Positions 40,722-47,984 of a DNA stretch of 50,528 nucleotides are shown here, one piece after another; position 1 is the stretch's first letter; each line of letters opens with the position of its first letter. The DNA lies in the IMG/VR virus record IMGVR_UViG_3300025117_000087, positions 1 to 50,528 of that record; one strand, 5' to 3'. The translations under genes and the position numbers were made by a program. The notes beneath the pieces were generated by a model. That model did not search any database. It saw only the letters and a program-made list of their open reading frames with translations, and was not told the DNA's origin. Origin of the DNA: a virus.

Positions 40722-41411
40722 TTAAATACTTTCAATCAATTCTTTGGCTTTCTTAAAATTAATGTCGCTCGACAGGAATTCATTCAATACCACATCGCCA
40801 TTAAATACCATATAACCAAGTTGAGTTAACTTTGACGAATCGTTTTTGACGATAAATTTATTGACAAACAACTTGATAAGCTGCCTTGTCGCGCGGATAT
40901 CGCTTAGGGCATCGTGTGCTGATATTCCTATTCCGTAATGCTCGCACACAGTTATTAACTTGTAGTTAGGTAAATTTATAGTATTACAATAGTTCAAAAA
41001 ATAAATGAAATAAAGCGGGTCAACAAACCTGTATGAAAAGTAAGAACCGAAATAAACGTCCTGGTTCTTGATAAAAAATTGCTTTAAGAAGTCCATGTCG
41101 AATTTAACGTTGAAACCGGCAGGAATGAATTTGTCATTTTTATCGTACCGGTCAATGTATTTTGATAGTTTGGCAATAAGCTGGTTATAAATAATATCAG
41201 GACCCGGGAACTCCCTGAGCATTTCCAAAGTATAGCCGTGGACATCGAGTGCCTCCTGTGATATGTTCTGAAAATCAAACGGCTTAATTTTAAATTCAAA
41301 TTCATCAACAACCTGGTTATCAATTTCGATAATGCAGGCAAGTTGTATGATGTCGTTTTTTACCGGATCTAAACCCGTGGTTTCCGTATCGAAATAAATT
41401 ACTTTTGACAT
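40722..41411 (-). CDS. DnaQ-like 3'-5' exonuclease
   Basis: 229 aa. All three exonuclease motifs are present: Exo I FDTETTGLDP (Asp8, Glu10), Exo II AGFNVKFDMDF, and Exo III ISAHDALSDIRAT with the catalytic His and Asp of the DEDDh type. No polymerase gene is seen in the window, so it may proofread with the host polymerase or process DNA ends. Its ATG lies within the end of the upstream gene. Confidence 0.88.
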   Translation of the reverse strand: MSKVIYFDTETTGLDPVKNDIIQLACIIEIDNQVVDEFEFKIKPFDFQNISQEALDVHGYTLEMLREFPGPDIIYNQLIAKLSKYIDRYDKNDKFIPAGFNVKFDMDFLKQFFIKNQDVYFGSYFSYRFVDPLYFIYFLNYCNTINLPNYKLITVCEHYGIGISAHDALSDIRATRQLIKLFVNKFIVKNDSSKLTQLGYMVFNGDVVLNEFLSSDINFKKAKELIESI

Positions 41412-41638
41412 TTTGGTAACTCCGATGTATCTTCAAACATATTAATTTGTATAATTTTTTCCTTTTCAATTATGATAGATTCGAGCGTTTTTTTAACAGC
41501 CGTCATACAATCAATTTCATAATCAGCCTCTTCACGCGTCATCCTGCCTTTTTGGATAAAGCCAGGATAAACTGAATAACGAAGAGCCAGTTCACGTTTA
41601 ACACAGTTTAGTTGTTTGTCTATATAAATATTCGACAT
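41399..41638 (-). CDS. Small hypothetical protein coupled to the DnaQ-like gene
   Basis: 79 aa, helical, with YSVYPGFIQKGRMTREEADY resembling the small phage proteins that regulate or accompany exonucleases. Ends FEDTSELPKCQK and overlaps the DnaQ-like start by 13 bases. No function assigned. Confidence 0.5.
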   Translation of the reverse strand: MSNIYIDKQLNCVKRELALRYSVYPGFIQKGRMTREEADYEIDCMTAVKKTLESIIIEKEKIIQINMFEDTSELPKCQK

Positions 41639-41649
41639 TGAATTTCCTA

Positions 41650-42369
41650 TTATTCTTCAGATAAATTGTCGTTTAATTTTTCATTCTTACATCTATATTC
41701 TTCAGTATTATAGTTTTCAACGATATCACAATCTTCAACATCATCATCTTCAGCATCATCATTGATTTCGGTATAGTCGTCGTCTTCGACTTCATCATTA
41801 TCTTCATCGTTAAAAGTTTCATCTTCGATAATATCATCTTCGACAATAACGTCGCCATCATCCTCTTTAGGCTGGTCATCTCCAAAGAATTTTTTAATCC
41901 TGGCAGCTTCCGAAGAAGGTGCTGTTAATTCAGCCATCTGTTGTGTGGACTTGAATGTCTTTTTTTTCATAGTAATTTCTCCTAAATTGTTGTTAGATAA
42001 AATTTGAATTTTAGATTCAAGAACTTTAATGTGTTCTTTAAATTCTTTGAGTATTGGAACTAAAATATCGAGCATCGCTTCTTCTTTGGTATTGAAAATT
42101 GTATTTCCGTCTTTCATTACGGGCCAATTCCTGCCGTGTATTGGAGCATGGTCATAAAGTTTGCGGCAATTAAGTCTTAATCCGTTAGTCCATCTCGATT
42201 TACAATCTTGTACAAAAAAAGCCAATGTAATATCTATAAGAAAATAATTGTCATCAATGATTGTCTCGATGATAGGGTTAAGGCAAACTCCATGTTCATT
42301 ATATTCAAATGTTCGCAGCATATTATTAATTATTATTTGTGTAACATTGTTTGACTTTTTCCATAGCAA
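41650..42369 (-). CDS. Two-part protein with very acidic tail and internal start
   Basis: 239 aa. Residues 1-130 form a folded region (EYNEHGVCLNPIIETIIDDN, HAPIHGRNWPVMKDGNTIFN). From Met134 on there is a basic patch (MKKKTFKSTQQMAEL) and then about 75 residues dominated by aspartate and glutamate. The internal ATG at 41970 is preceded by AGGAG at seven bases, a clear ribosome-binding site, so a separate ~106-residue acidic protein is probably also made. The acidic tail resembles DNA mimics or chaperone tails. Function unknown. Confidence 0.55.
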   Translation of the reverse strand: MLWKKSNNVTQIIINNMLRTFEYNEHGVCLNPIIETIIDDNYFLIDITLAFFVQDCKSRWTNGLRLNCRKLYDHAPIHGRNWPVMKDGNTIFNTKEEAMLDILVPILKEFKEHIKVLESKIQILSNNNLGEITMKKKTFKSTQQMAELTAPSSEAARIKKFFGDDQPKEDDGDVIVEDDIIEDETFNDEDNDEVEDDDYTEINDDAEDDDVEDCDIVENYNTEEYRCKNEKLNDNLSEE

Positions 42370-42589
42370 CTCTAATTATTAATGCATCGCCAGGCTCTTT
42401 GACAACCGGCGATACTATTGTGTGCCCTTTTACCTTGACTGCAGCTCGCCACTTGCCTGAGTCAGTTTGTTGGATGCCTGAGTAATGTACATCATCCTTA
42501 AGGCAATCTCTATCAGTCAAAATCCGGGCGATAGCATTGTAAAGTTTGTCTCTTGGAATTTTTTTTAATTTTTGGATTATTTTTTCCAT
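42326..42589 (-). CDS. Small protein with AP2-like segment
   Basis: 87 aa. A helical N-terminus (IIQKLKKIPRDKLYNAIARI) is followed by YSGIQQTDSGKWRAAVKVKG, a three-strand pattern like the AP2 DNA-binding fold, and a C-terminal helix. It overlaps both neighbours by 44-77 bases. DNA binding is plausible but weakly supported. Confidence 0.5.
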   Translation of the reverse strand: MEKIIQKLKKIPRDKLYNAIARILTDRDCLKDDVHYSGIQQTDSGKWRAAVKVKGHTIVSPVVKEPGDALIIRVAMEKVKQCYTNNN

Positions 42590-42776
42590 CTTTCAAAATT
42601 TCTCTTATAAAAACTTTTAACTTCTTAATTTGATATTCATTTAATGCAATCGTAATTCCATCGGCAATATCATCATCCCAGGATTTGAGTAGTAAGAACT
42701 TACCATCATCATCTTTCGCAATATCCAACTTTAATACTTGCGCTGGATCAAAACATGATTTAATAGTATAGCTCAT
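42513..42776 (-). CDS. Small hypothetical protein
   Basis: 87 aa. N-terminal strands (IKSCFDPAQVLKLDIAKDDD, KFLLLKSWDDDIADG) then a helix (LNEYQIKKLKVFIREILKD) and a basic tail; looks like a compact single-strand-binding or regulatory fold, but no family is recognised. It overlaps the methyltransferase end by 17 bases and the next gene by 77. Confidence 0.5.
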   Translation of the reverse strand: MSYTIKSCFDPAQVLKLDIAKDDDGKFLLLKSWDDDIADGITIALNEYQIKKLKVFIREILKDGKNNPKIKKNSKRQTLQCYRPDFD

Positions 42777-43620
42777 ATTTATTCCTGTAAACCGATTCCA
42801 AATATTTTAATAATTCTTCAATTGATTTTACTTCAATAGCTTCAATTTCAACTTCATTGTCAATTTTATTGTTAATAAATTTATCAAATTCAATAATTGT
42901 TCTATAAATCATTTCTGCAAGAATAGGTTTGACTGCATTTCCAAGTCCTCTGATGCGCTCCATAGGATTGGAAAACCCATTATCAATTCGTACAATCCTG
43001 GGGTAAACTTCACTCCAAAATTCGCCGCCAGATATTCCGGCAAGTTCGTTGCTTGATAAAGTTTGCATTTTTGCTTTCTCCAGTAAGATTTCGCTAAATT
43101 TTTTATCGAATATTTCCATCTTCTTGCATCCGATGCTGTCGGAGTTGGCAGCCACAATGAAGATTCTCCACCTTCTATCCGGAAATCCAAATTGTCGAGC
43201 GGAAATACGTCTGTGCCATCCCACGTAGCCGAGTGAGGTAAGCTGTCGTCTAATTGTACTGAGTCCTTTTGTTCTGATGTTTGCAACATTTTCTATAAAT
43301 ACATATTTAGGTTTTTTAATAGTAATAATATTCAAATAATAATCCCATAGTCCTGATTCTATTCCCAACAATCCCAATCCATTAGGTTTTGCTTGCGATA
43401 TATCCTGGCAAGGAAACCCACCAGAAAGAATATCCGTGTCAGGCAATTCACAAGGATTAATTCTTTTAATATCTTCATAAATCAATGTACCAGGGAATCG
43501 TTTCTTTAAAATATATCTAAAATAAGGTTCTTTCTCGACAAAGTATTTTGTTTTAATCCCAGCATCGTCTGCTCCCTTATCCATACCTCCAATGCCTGAA
43601 AATAATGAACCGTTTGTCAT
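42760..43620 (-). CDS. DNA cytosine-5 methyltransferase
   Basis: 286 aa. Motif I GSLFSGIGGMD (residues 4-14), motif IV SGGFPCQDIS with catalytic Cys71, motif VI VFIENVANI (Glu110), motif VIII RRISARQFGFPDRRWRI and the late motif GFSNPMERIRGLGNAVKPI (IX/X). The target-recognition region is short, as in phage enzymes. No cognate endonuclease is adjacent, so it is a solitary enzyme that likely protects phage DNA from restriction. It overlaps the glucosaminidase gene end. Confidence 0.92.
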   Translation of the reverse strand: MTNGSLFSGIGGMDKGADDAGIKTKYFVEKEPYFRYILKKRFPGTLIYEDIKRINPCELPDTDILSGGFPCQDISQAKPNGLGLLGIESGLWDYYLNIITIKKPKYVFIENVANIRTKGLSTIRRQLTSLGYVGWHRRISARQFGFPDRRWRIFIVAANSDSIGCKKMEIFDKKFSEILLEKAKMQTLSSNELAGISGGEFWSEVYPRIVRIDNGFSNPMERIRGLGNAVKPILAEMIYRTIIEFDKFINNKIDNEVEIEAIEVKSIEELLKYLESVYRNKYELYY

Positions 43621-44108
43621 TCTAATATTTTTCTGATATTTTTAGTAATTTTAATACTTTTCAATCTCTTAATATAATTCTCATCAACAGCGTAATTCCT
43701 TTTTAACAAATAGGAATAATAATCGCCCTTGATTACCTGGCAGTTTTGCCACAACTTATAATCACAAATTGAATATATCCAATGATAGAACACTGCGTAG
43801 CCATGGTATGTATCTTTTAGGGCATAGCACGGCCGGCCGTTTGCTTTTTTCATGGCAAACAAATTGTTTCCGATGACAGCTAAATTAGATTTGAGGTGCC
43901 CGCTCTCATATATTGCCTGTTTAAACACGATGAGAGGATGCTGTATGCCGGTTGCTTTAATCGCAAGAGCTACATTATGCTTTGTCAAAGGTAGACGTTT
44001 AAATGTCTGAATAATATCACAATGCTTGTACTTCCAATACTCACCGATTGTATAAGGAGTTTGAGCAGACAAGCTGTAAGTAATTATGAACATTAAAATA
44101 TATTTCAT
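43617..44108 (-). CDS. Secreted glucosaminidase-type lysin (GH73-like)
   Basis: 163 aa. Residues 1-15 form a signal peptide (MKYILMFIITYSLSA). The body follows the GH73/FlgJ pattern: NVALAIKATGIQHPLIVFKQ, AIYESGHLKSNLA with candidate Glu68, GNNLFAMKKANGRP, and YHGYAVFYHWIYSICDYKLW. The enzyme cleaves between sugars in peptidoglycan. It is in the early replication operon and away from the late lysis cassette, so a job in DNA entry, wall remodelling or slow lysis is conceivable. Its stop overlaps the methyltransferase start. Confidence 0.8.
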   Translation of the reverse strand: MKYILMFIITYSLSAQTPYTIGEYWKYKHCDIIQTFKRLPLTKHNVALAIKATGIQHPLIVFKQAIYESGHLKSNLAVIGNNLFAMKKANGRPCYALKDTYHGYAVFYHWIYSICDYKLWQNCQVIKGDYYSYLLKRNYAVDENYIKRLKSIKITKNIRKILE

Positions 44109-44291
44109 TTAGCCCCTTTCATTTTCAATTATATATCTAATAACCCTCATTCTTAATGTATGTCTTGAATGGTGAATAATTATATAGTCCAAACTGCTTT
44201 GTAGTCGTTCTTTAGTATCATCTTTATAAACTTGATACCATGATGTTTTTTTAATTTTTCTTATTTCTCGTACTTTTATTTTGTTTTTCAT
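44109..44291 (-). CDS. Small basic hypothetical protein
   Basis: 60 aa, strongly basic (MKNKIKVREIRKIKKTSWYQ) with a helical, arginine/histidine-rich end (HHSRHTLRMRVIRYII). It overlaps the upstream small gene by 41 bases and directly abuts the glucosaminidase. Could bind nucleic acid; no family recognised. Confidence 0.45.
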   Translation of the reverse strand: MKNKIKVREIRKIKKTSWYQVYKDDTKERLQSSLDYIIIHHSRHTLRMRVIRYIIENERG

Positions 44292-44430
44292 TTATAATTC
44301 GATATGCATTAATTAAATCAAATAAATTTGTTTTGTATTCCGGTTTATCGTTAAATTTCACTGACCTGGCTAAAATCAAATACTTGTCATCCGCTTTTGG
44401 AAATAGTTCATTTTGTTTATATTTAGCCAT
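44251..44430 (-). CDS. Small hypothetical protein
   Basis: 59 aa from the ATG at 44430 (MAKYKQNELFPKADDKYLIL), ending in a basic KQNKSTRNKKN tail. The start lies 20 bases after a terminator-like hairpin, so read-through or a weak promoter is needed. Length and composition fit a real small phage gene; no family recognised. Confidence 0.45.
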   Translation of the reverse strand: MAKYKQNELFPKADDKYLILARSVKFNDKPEYKTNLFDLINAYRIINEKQNKSTRNKKN

Positions 44431-44450
44431 AAAAATTTTATTCTTAAAAA

Positions 44451-44508
44451 ATCCGGGCAGTCTTAACGTCTAAATTGCGAGGGAATAACAATTACACTCC
44501 GCCCGGAT
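44451..44508 (-). terminator. Terminator-like hairpin with a long loop
   Basis: ATCCGGGC (44451-44458) and GCCCGGAT (44501-44508) pair perfectly and are followed on the - strand by six Ts. The loop is 42 bases, long for a simple terminator, so a structured small RNA or attenuator is also possible. It begins ten bases after the stop of the 44519 gene. Confidence 0.6.
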
Positions 44509-44518
44509 ATATCATGAG

Positions 44519-44716
44519 TTACTTCTTTCCTCTTAACAGTTCATTGTATTTTTCCAGTTCAATCGGCTTTTTCAAATTGTAAACGTCATGTTTCCGGCTG
44601 CTTCCTTTTCTACCGAAAGCCGTAATCATCTCAACATCCTTAATGATTTTTATTGTTGGCTCCAGCCTGCCTTTGTTAATCAACTTGACCATCTTTTTGA
44701 AATCGCTTTTAGACAT
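44519..44716 (-). CDS. Small basic hypothetical protein
   Basis: 65 aa, lysine-rich (MSKSDFKKMVKLINKGRLEP then GRKGSSRKHDVYNLKKPIEL). Sits between two hairpins (44733-44777 upstream, 44451-44508 downstream) and so is a one-gene transcript segment with potential post-transcriptional control. No family recognised. Confidence 0.5.
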   Translation of the reverse strand: MSKSDFKKMVKLINKGRLEPTIKIIKDVEMITAFGRKGSSRKHDVYNLKKPIELEKYNELLRGKK

Positions 44717-44732
44717 AACAATTCCTTTAATT

Positions 44733-44777
44733 TACCGGCACAGCCTGCAACATATAAGAGGAGCAACCGTGCCGGTA
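44733..44777 (-). other. Leader hairpin between the SSB gene and the 44519 gene
   Basis: TACCGGCAC (44733-44741) and GTGCCGGTA (44769-44777) form a perfect nine-base stem with a 27-base loop, 16 bases before the next ATG and 15 bases after the SSB stop. No T-run follows on the - strand. An mRNA stability or processing element that protects the SSB message is a reasonable guess. Confidence 0.55.
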
Positions 44778-44792
44778 GTGGATTATTAATAA

Positions 44793-45482
44793 TTAAAACG
44801 GTTGAGTGTCCTCGTTTACCTCGGGGCCAACAACATCTTCTTCCTTAACTTCGTGCTTTGTGCCTTTCGAGGAGCCATTGCCATTGAGAATTTTCTCGAT
44901 TTTCATAACTTCGTCTATGAGCCACTTCATCCGCGCCTTTTTGTTGTAAAGTTTATTGCCTTTAGCATCAAACAATTCGTCTCCGTTTTCATCTTTGAGC
45001 GGGGTGATTGGAGGAAGTTCCTCAGGTTTATATTTCCAGCTTAATTTATTATCATTATGATAAACGACAAGTTTTGTAGTTGGAGTTTTTGCCTTGCTAT
45101 CAAGCCATGGCAGGATTTTGATTAAGCCTATCTTGGAATCTTCTATAGATGCGAGTGCGTTTACAAACCCTTGTATCAGCATCCCGTCATAAAAAGTTGA
45201 CCAGGCATATTGGCGCCCGCTATTATCGGTAAAAGTGATATTCCAGACCTTGCCAAATGTGGTTTCGATGACTTTAATTGATTTTAAGTGGCCTGTGAAA
45301 CTGTCGAGCCGGATGTCAACGACAGGTATGCCTTCTTTGTTTAGATATTCATGTAATTTTCCGATTTGGGCTATGTCTGAATAATCATCGAGCCTATCCT
45401 TCCGTATTGTAACGACGATTTTCCCGTCCTTAGTTTTGAAGTAGAGCGAGTGTGATTCTTGTTGAAAGCCAGTATTATCCAT
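44793..45482 (-). CDS. Single-stranded DNA-binding protein, divergent
   Basis: 229 aa. The C-terminus is an acidic tail ending EDTQPF, the hallmark of bacterial and phage SSBs that recruits partners through the final Pro-Phe. The middle is beta-rich with KVWNITFTDNSGRQYAWSTF and GLIKILPWLDSKAKTPTTKL, as expected of an OB fold, and a poly-charged linker follows. It is longer than cellular SSB. It follows the exonuclease and coiled-coil genes, completing a recombination module. Confidence 0.75.
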   Translation of the reverse strand: MDNTGFQQESHSLYFKTKDGKIVVTIRKDRLDDYSDIAQIGKLHEYLNKEGIPVVDIRLDSFTGHLKSIKVIETTFGKVWNITFTDNSGRQYAWSTFYDGMLIQGFVNALASIEDSKIGLIKILPWLDSKAKTPTTKLVVYHNDNKLSWKYKPEELPPITPLKDENGDELFDAKGNKLYNKKARMKWLIDEVMKIEKILNGNGSSKGTKHEVKEEDVVGPEVNEDTQPF

Positions 45483-45526
45483 TGTAATGTTTCCTTAATT
45501 AATGTTTTTAAATAGTGAATTAAAAA

Positions 45527-46159
45527 TTATCTTAAAACGAGCTGCTCTTCCTGGTAAATATGAACGCCAGGGATTTCTCTTATACCGGCAGCAACGGCAG
45601 CAGAGATTTTTCTTTCGTCCGGAACGAGATATTCACGTGGAATAAGTATAGCATCCGTGATTTCAAATTTCCATATCTTCCTGAGTGATTTTGAGCGGTC
45701 CTGCTCGAGTTCCTTTTCCCTCATTCTGATGCAGAGCATATCAATACTCGGTAATGGTGAATGAACACCATCGGTTTTTTGAGCTTCTTCGGCTTGCTTT
45801 TTCTGAGCTTCTTCGATTTGCTTTTTTTGTTCTTCTAATTTTCGAAGCTCTTCCTGTCTTTGCCTTTCAAGTTCGAGCTCAAAGTTCTTGATTTGTTCGC
45901 GGACGGTCTTGATGGCTTCGTTTAATTCTTTGGTAAGATTTTTTGCGAAGTCATCAATTTCACGTTTCTGGTCAACCAAAGGTTTGGTTAAGTCTTTTCT
46001 GCGGTCCTCGATAAATTTTTCAATTTTCGAGGCATCTTTGGCGAGTGTCTTGGCAAAGTCGAGTGATTCTCTCGAATTAACGACAATGTTTTTACACTTG
46101 GCTGCCATCGTGGCAATTTGTTGTTTCGCTTCCTCGAAGCGAACAATTTCATTCGTCAT
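45527..46159 (-). CDS. Coiled-coil protein of the recombination module
   Basis: 210 aa from ATG at 46159 (MTNEIVRFEEAKQQI), one base after the exonuclease stop; the frame extends to 46231 but that would overlap the exonuclease. Residues 30-135 are almost uninterrupted heptads (KELNEAIKTVREQIKNFELE). The C-terminal ~60 residues form a small domain (IWKFEITDAILIPREYLVPD, AAGIREIPGVHIYQEE) that recurs in phage proteins next to exonucleases and SSB. No annealing-protein motif of the RecT, Erf or Sak type is seen; this gene occupies the place of one. Confidence 0.65.
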   Translation of the reverse strand: MTNEIVRFEEAKQQIATMAAKCKNIVVNSRESLDFAKTLAKDASKIEKFIEDRRKDLTKPLVDQKREIDDFAKNLTKELNEAIKTVREQIKNFELELERQRQEELRKLEEQKKQIEEAQKKQAEEAQKTDGVHSPLPSIDMLCIRMREKELEQDRSKSLRKIWKFEITDAILIPREYLVPDERKISAAVAAGIREIPGVHIYQEEQLVLR

Positions 46160-46160
46160 A

Positions 46161-47321
46161 TCAAACTCCCGTTTTGTGTAGTTTATTATAGAGAAACTCA
46201 CCGGCAGGCACAAACCTGCAGTTCGATGCAAGGTTGCCGTCGCCGTTGAATTTCCCGTTAATTATTAAAAGATTGTTTGGCTTTTCGTAGTCCACGTAGA
46301 ACTCACCCAGCAGGAATGGAATCTTGTAAGCAAGTTTTGAATCCGACTGCTCCTTAATACTGTAAGTTGGTTCAATCTCCCAGTCGTTCGGAGCTACGTT
46401 GAATAAACGCTCAGGTTTGATTCCAAGCGAATACTCACAGATTAGCTTGTACATATGAAGTTGAATTGTATAATCGTCAAAAAAGCCGCTTTTCCCTGAC
46501 TTAAAATCAACGAGTGCCAGGACACGCTCTTCTTTGATGGATTCTTTAGGCTCACCTTTTTTCTCTCCTGATTTATACAGTTCGCCATGGAATCCTTTTA
46601 TCCGGATTGTCATATAAGCAATCAAGTCCATTGCGCCGGCAAATGCATATTTCCCATCGTCATATACTCCGACGATTTCTACAGCGAGCGGGTCAACATC
46701 ATAATCGAGTACAAACTGCATCATCGAAGCCATGTCCTTTGCTGTCTGCCATGTCCAGTCCGACGTATCGAAATCAATCTTTTTCTCATCAACGAACAAA
46801 GCAATCCTGGAAGGTATTGTGTCGAAATCGAAAAAACGGGAGGCTTTATCATTTCCGGATTGGAAGTAGTCTGTAATGAGATGATGTAGGAATGTACCAT
46901 ACCTGGCTTTCTCTCTCATCATTTGATGGTAGCCTTTCATTCCAAGGTCACCGATTAGTTTTTGCTTGCCATAGCTCATCGGCATGGTTTTGTCAATGAT
47001 TGTGGTAACTGAAGGATAGAATTTGACAAAGTCATTAGTTCGGAATGGAGCGGCGAGTGCTTCTGCTTCCGGATCATTTATCTTTTTTTCAGGCTCGACC
47101 AGTTTAAAATAAAATCTCATGTTCCTTTGTTGGAAACGATAGAGCATTGGCACTTTGATTTTATCTTTGTACTTGGGATTAACCCACTCCGGCCTGATTA
47201 CCTCGATTAAATCATCCTGAGGCGCGGATTCTTTTATGATTTCAGACAATTCGGTATTGACCTTCTCGAACAGGTCTGAAAATTTAGTTATTATTTTTGC
47301 TGTGTTAGGGTTAGGTTTCAT
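46161..47321 (-). CDS. PD-(D/E)XK exonuclease (RecB/Cas4/YqaJ-like)
   Basis: 386 aa. Nuclease core: GTFLHHLITDYF (motif with His), DVDPLAVEIVGVYDDGKYAF (Glu), AGAMDLIAYM (Asp), LALVDFKSGKSGFFDD with the D-x-K pair, and YTIQLHMYKLICEY (QxxxY). It would digest DNA ends to give 3' overhangs for annealing or strand invasion. It overlaps the upstream gene by four bases and is followed by the coiled-coil and SSB genes. Confidence 0.85.
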   Translation of the reverse strand: MKPNPNTAKIITKFSDLFEKVNTELSEIIKESAPQDDLIEVIRPEWVNPKYKDKIKVPMLYRFQQRNMRFYFKLVEPEKKINDPEAEALAAPFRTNDFVKFYPSVTTIIDKTMPMSYGKQKLIGDLGMKGYHQMMREKARYGTFLHHLITDYFQSGNDKASRFFDFDTIPSRIALFVDEKKIDFDTSDWTWQTAKDMASMMQFVLDYDVDPLAVEIVGVYDDGKYAFAGAMDLIAYMTIRIKGFHGELYKSGEKKGEPKESIKEERVLALVDFKSGKSGFFDDYTIQLHMYKLICEYSLGIKPERLFNVAPNDWEIEPTYSIKEQSDSKLAYKIPFLLGEFYVDYEKPNNLLIINGKFNGDGNLASNCRFVPAGEFLYNKLHKTGV

Positions 47322-47620
47322 ATTATTTCTTCCTCTATATTTGTTGGTAGAACTACGTCGCGAGATGTATCAATATCAGATACAAATTCTAATTCCGGTT
47401 TTGCCTGGCTGAAAATTCCCTTACATTCAAGATTAAAATCCTTGAATTTTTCGTCTAAATACTGAGCTTCGTCAGGATGTAACTGGTCCGTAAACAATTC
47501 ACGGAAAGATGACCTGGCAAATTCCAAAAAATTCAATCCGGCTTTGAACTTTGAATAGTTGTCAAAGGCGTTGATTGGATTAGACCAGTTGATGTTCAAA
47601 GTAATTATGTCGTTGCTCAT
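47318..47620 (-). CDS. Hypothetical protein upstream of the exonuclease
   Basis: 100 aa with an N-terminal amphipathic strand region (IITLNINWSNPINAFDNYSK), a helical middle, and an acidic end (LPTNIEEEII). Overlaps the exonuclease by four bases and its own upstream neighbour by four. No family recognised. Confidence 0.5.
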   Translation of the reverse strand: MSNDIITLNINWSNPINAFDNYSKFKAGLNFLEFARSSFRELFTDQLHPDEAQYLDEKFKDFNLECKGIFSQAKPELEFVSDIDTSRDVVLPTNIEEEII

Positions 47621-47868
47621 AGCTTGCCTCTTTCGTCGAGTAAGTTTGCGATGACTTTGTTATTGTCGAAGATAGCCTGGTTGAGAATTTCGTCTGCGCT
47701 GTTTTGAGTTGCCTCCTTGATTTCTTTGAAAGTATCCAGGCAGTCGTGGTTCATAAAATCTATCTCCAGTTCGGACCGGATAAATGAGTCTCTCTGAACA
47801 TCATCCAGGAAGCGGTTGACTTCAACCTTCTTGATGATTAATTCATTTAATTCTTCTTTTGTAGCCAT
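47617..47868 (-). CDS. Hypothetical helical protein
   Basis: 83 aa, acidic and helical (EELNELIIKKVEVNRFLDDV, DTFKEIKEATQNSADEILNQ). First gene after the ParB-like gene and a terminator-like hairpin. No family recognised. Confidence 0.5.
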   Translation of the reverse strand: MATKEELNELIIKKVEVNRFLDDVQRDSFIRSELEIDFMNHDCLDTFKEIKEATQNSADEILNQAIFDNNKVIANLLDERGKL

Positions 47869-47906
47869 CAGATTATTCCTTATTTTTGTGAAACAATTAA
47901 TATTGT

Positions 47907-47946
47907 GCCTCTGCCTGTTTGTTGATTGTGAAGGCAGAGGCTTTTT
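47907..47946 (+). terminator. Hairpin with T-run on the opposite (+) strand
   Basis: GCCTCTGCCT (47907-47916) pairs with AGGCAGAGGC (47932-47941), ten perfect pairs with a 15-base loop, followed by TTTTTAT on the + strand. Local genes run the other way, so its T-run would stop antisense transcripts; on the - strand it still follows the ParB-like gene stop (47985) by 44 bases and may act as a 3' stability element. Confidence 0.65.
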
Positions 47947-47984
47947 ATTTAATTTTTATCTATTAAATCTTCTAATTTGCCAAT

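Noticed and set aside
42909-43289. 126-aa second - strand frame inside the cytosine methyltransferase
   Set aside because: The methyltransferase has all conserved motifs in its own frame across this stretch; the other frame is a shadow.
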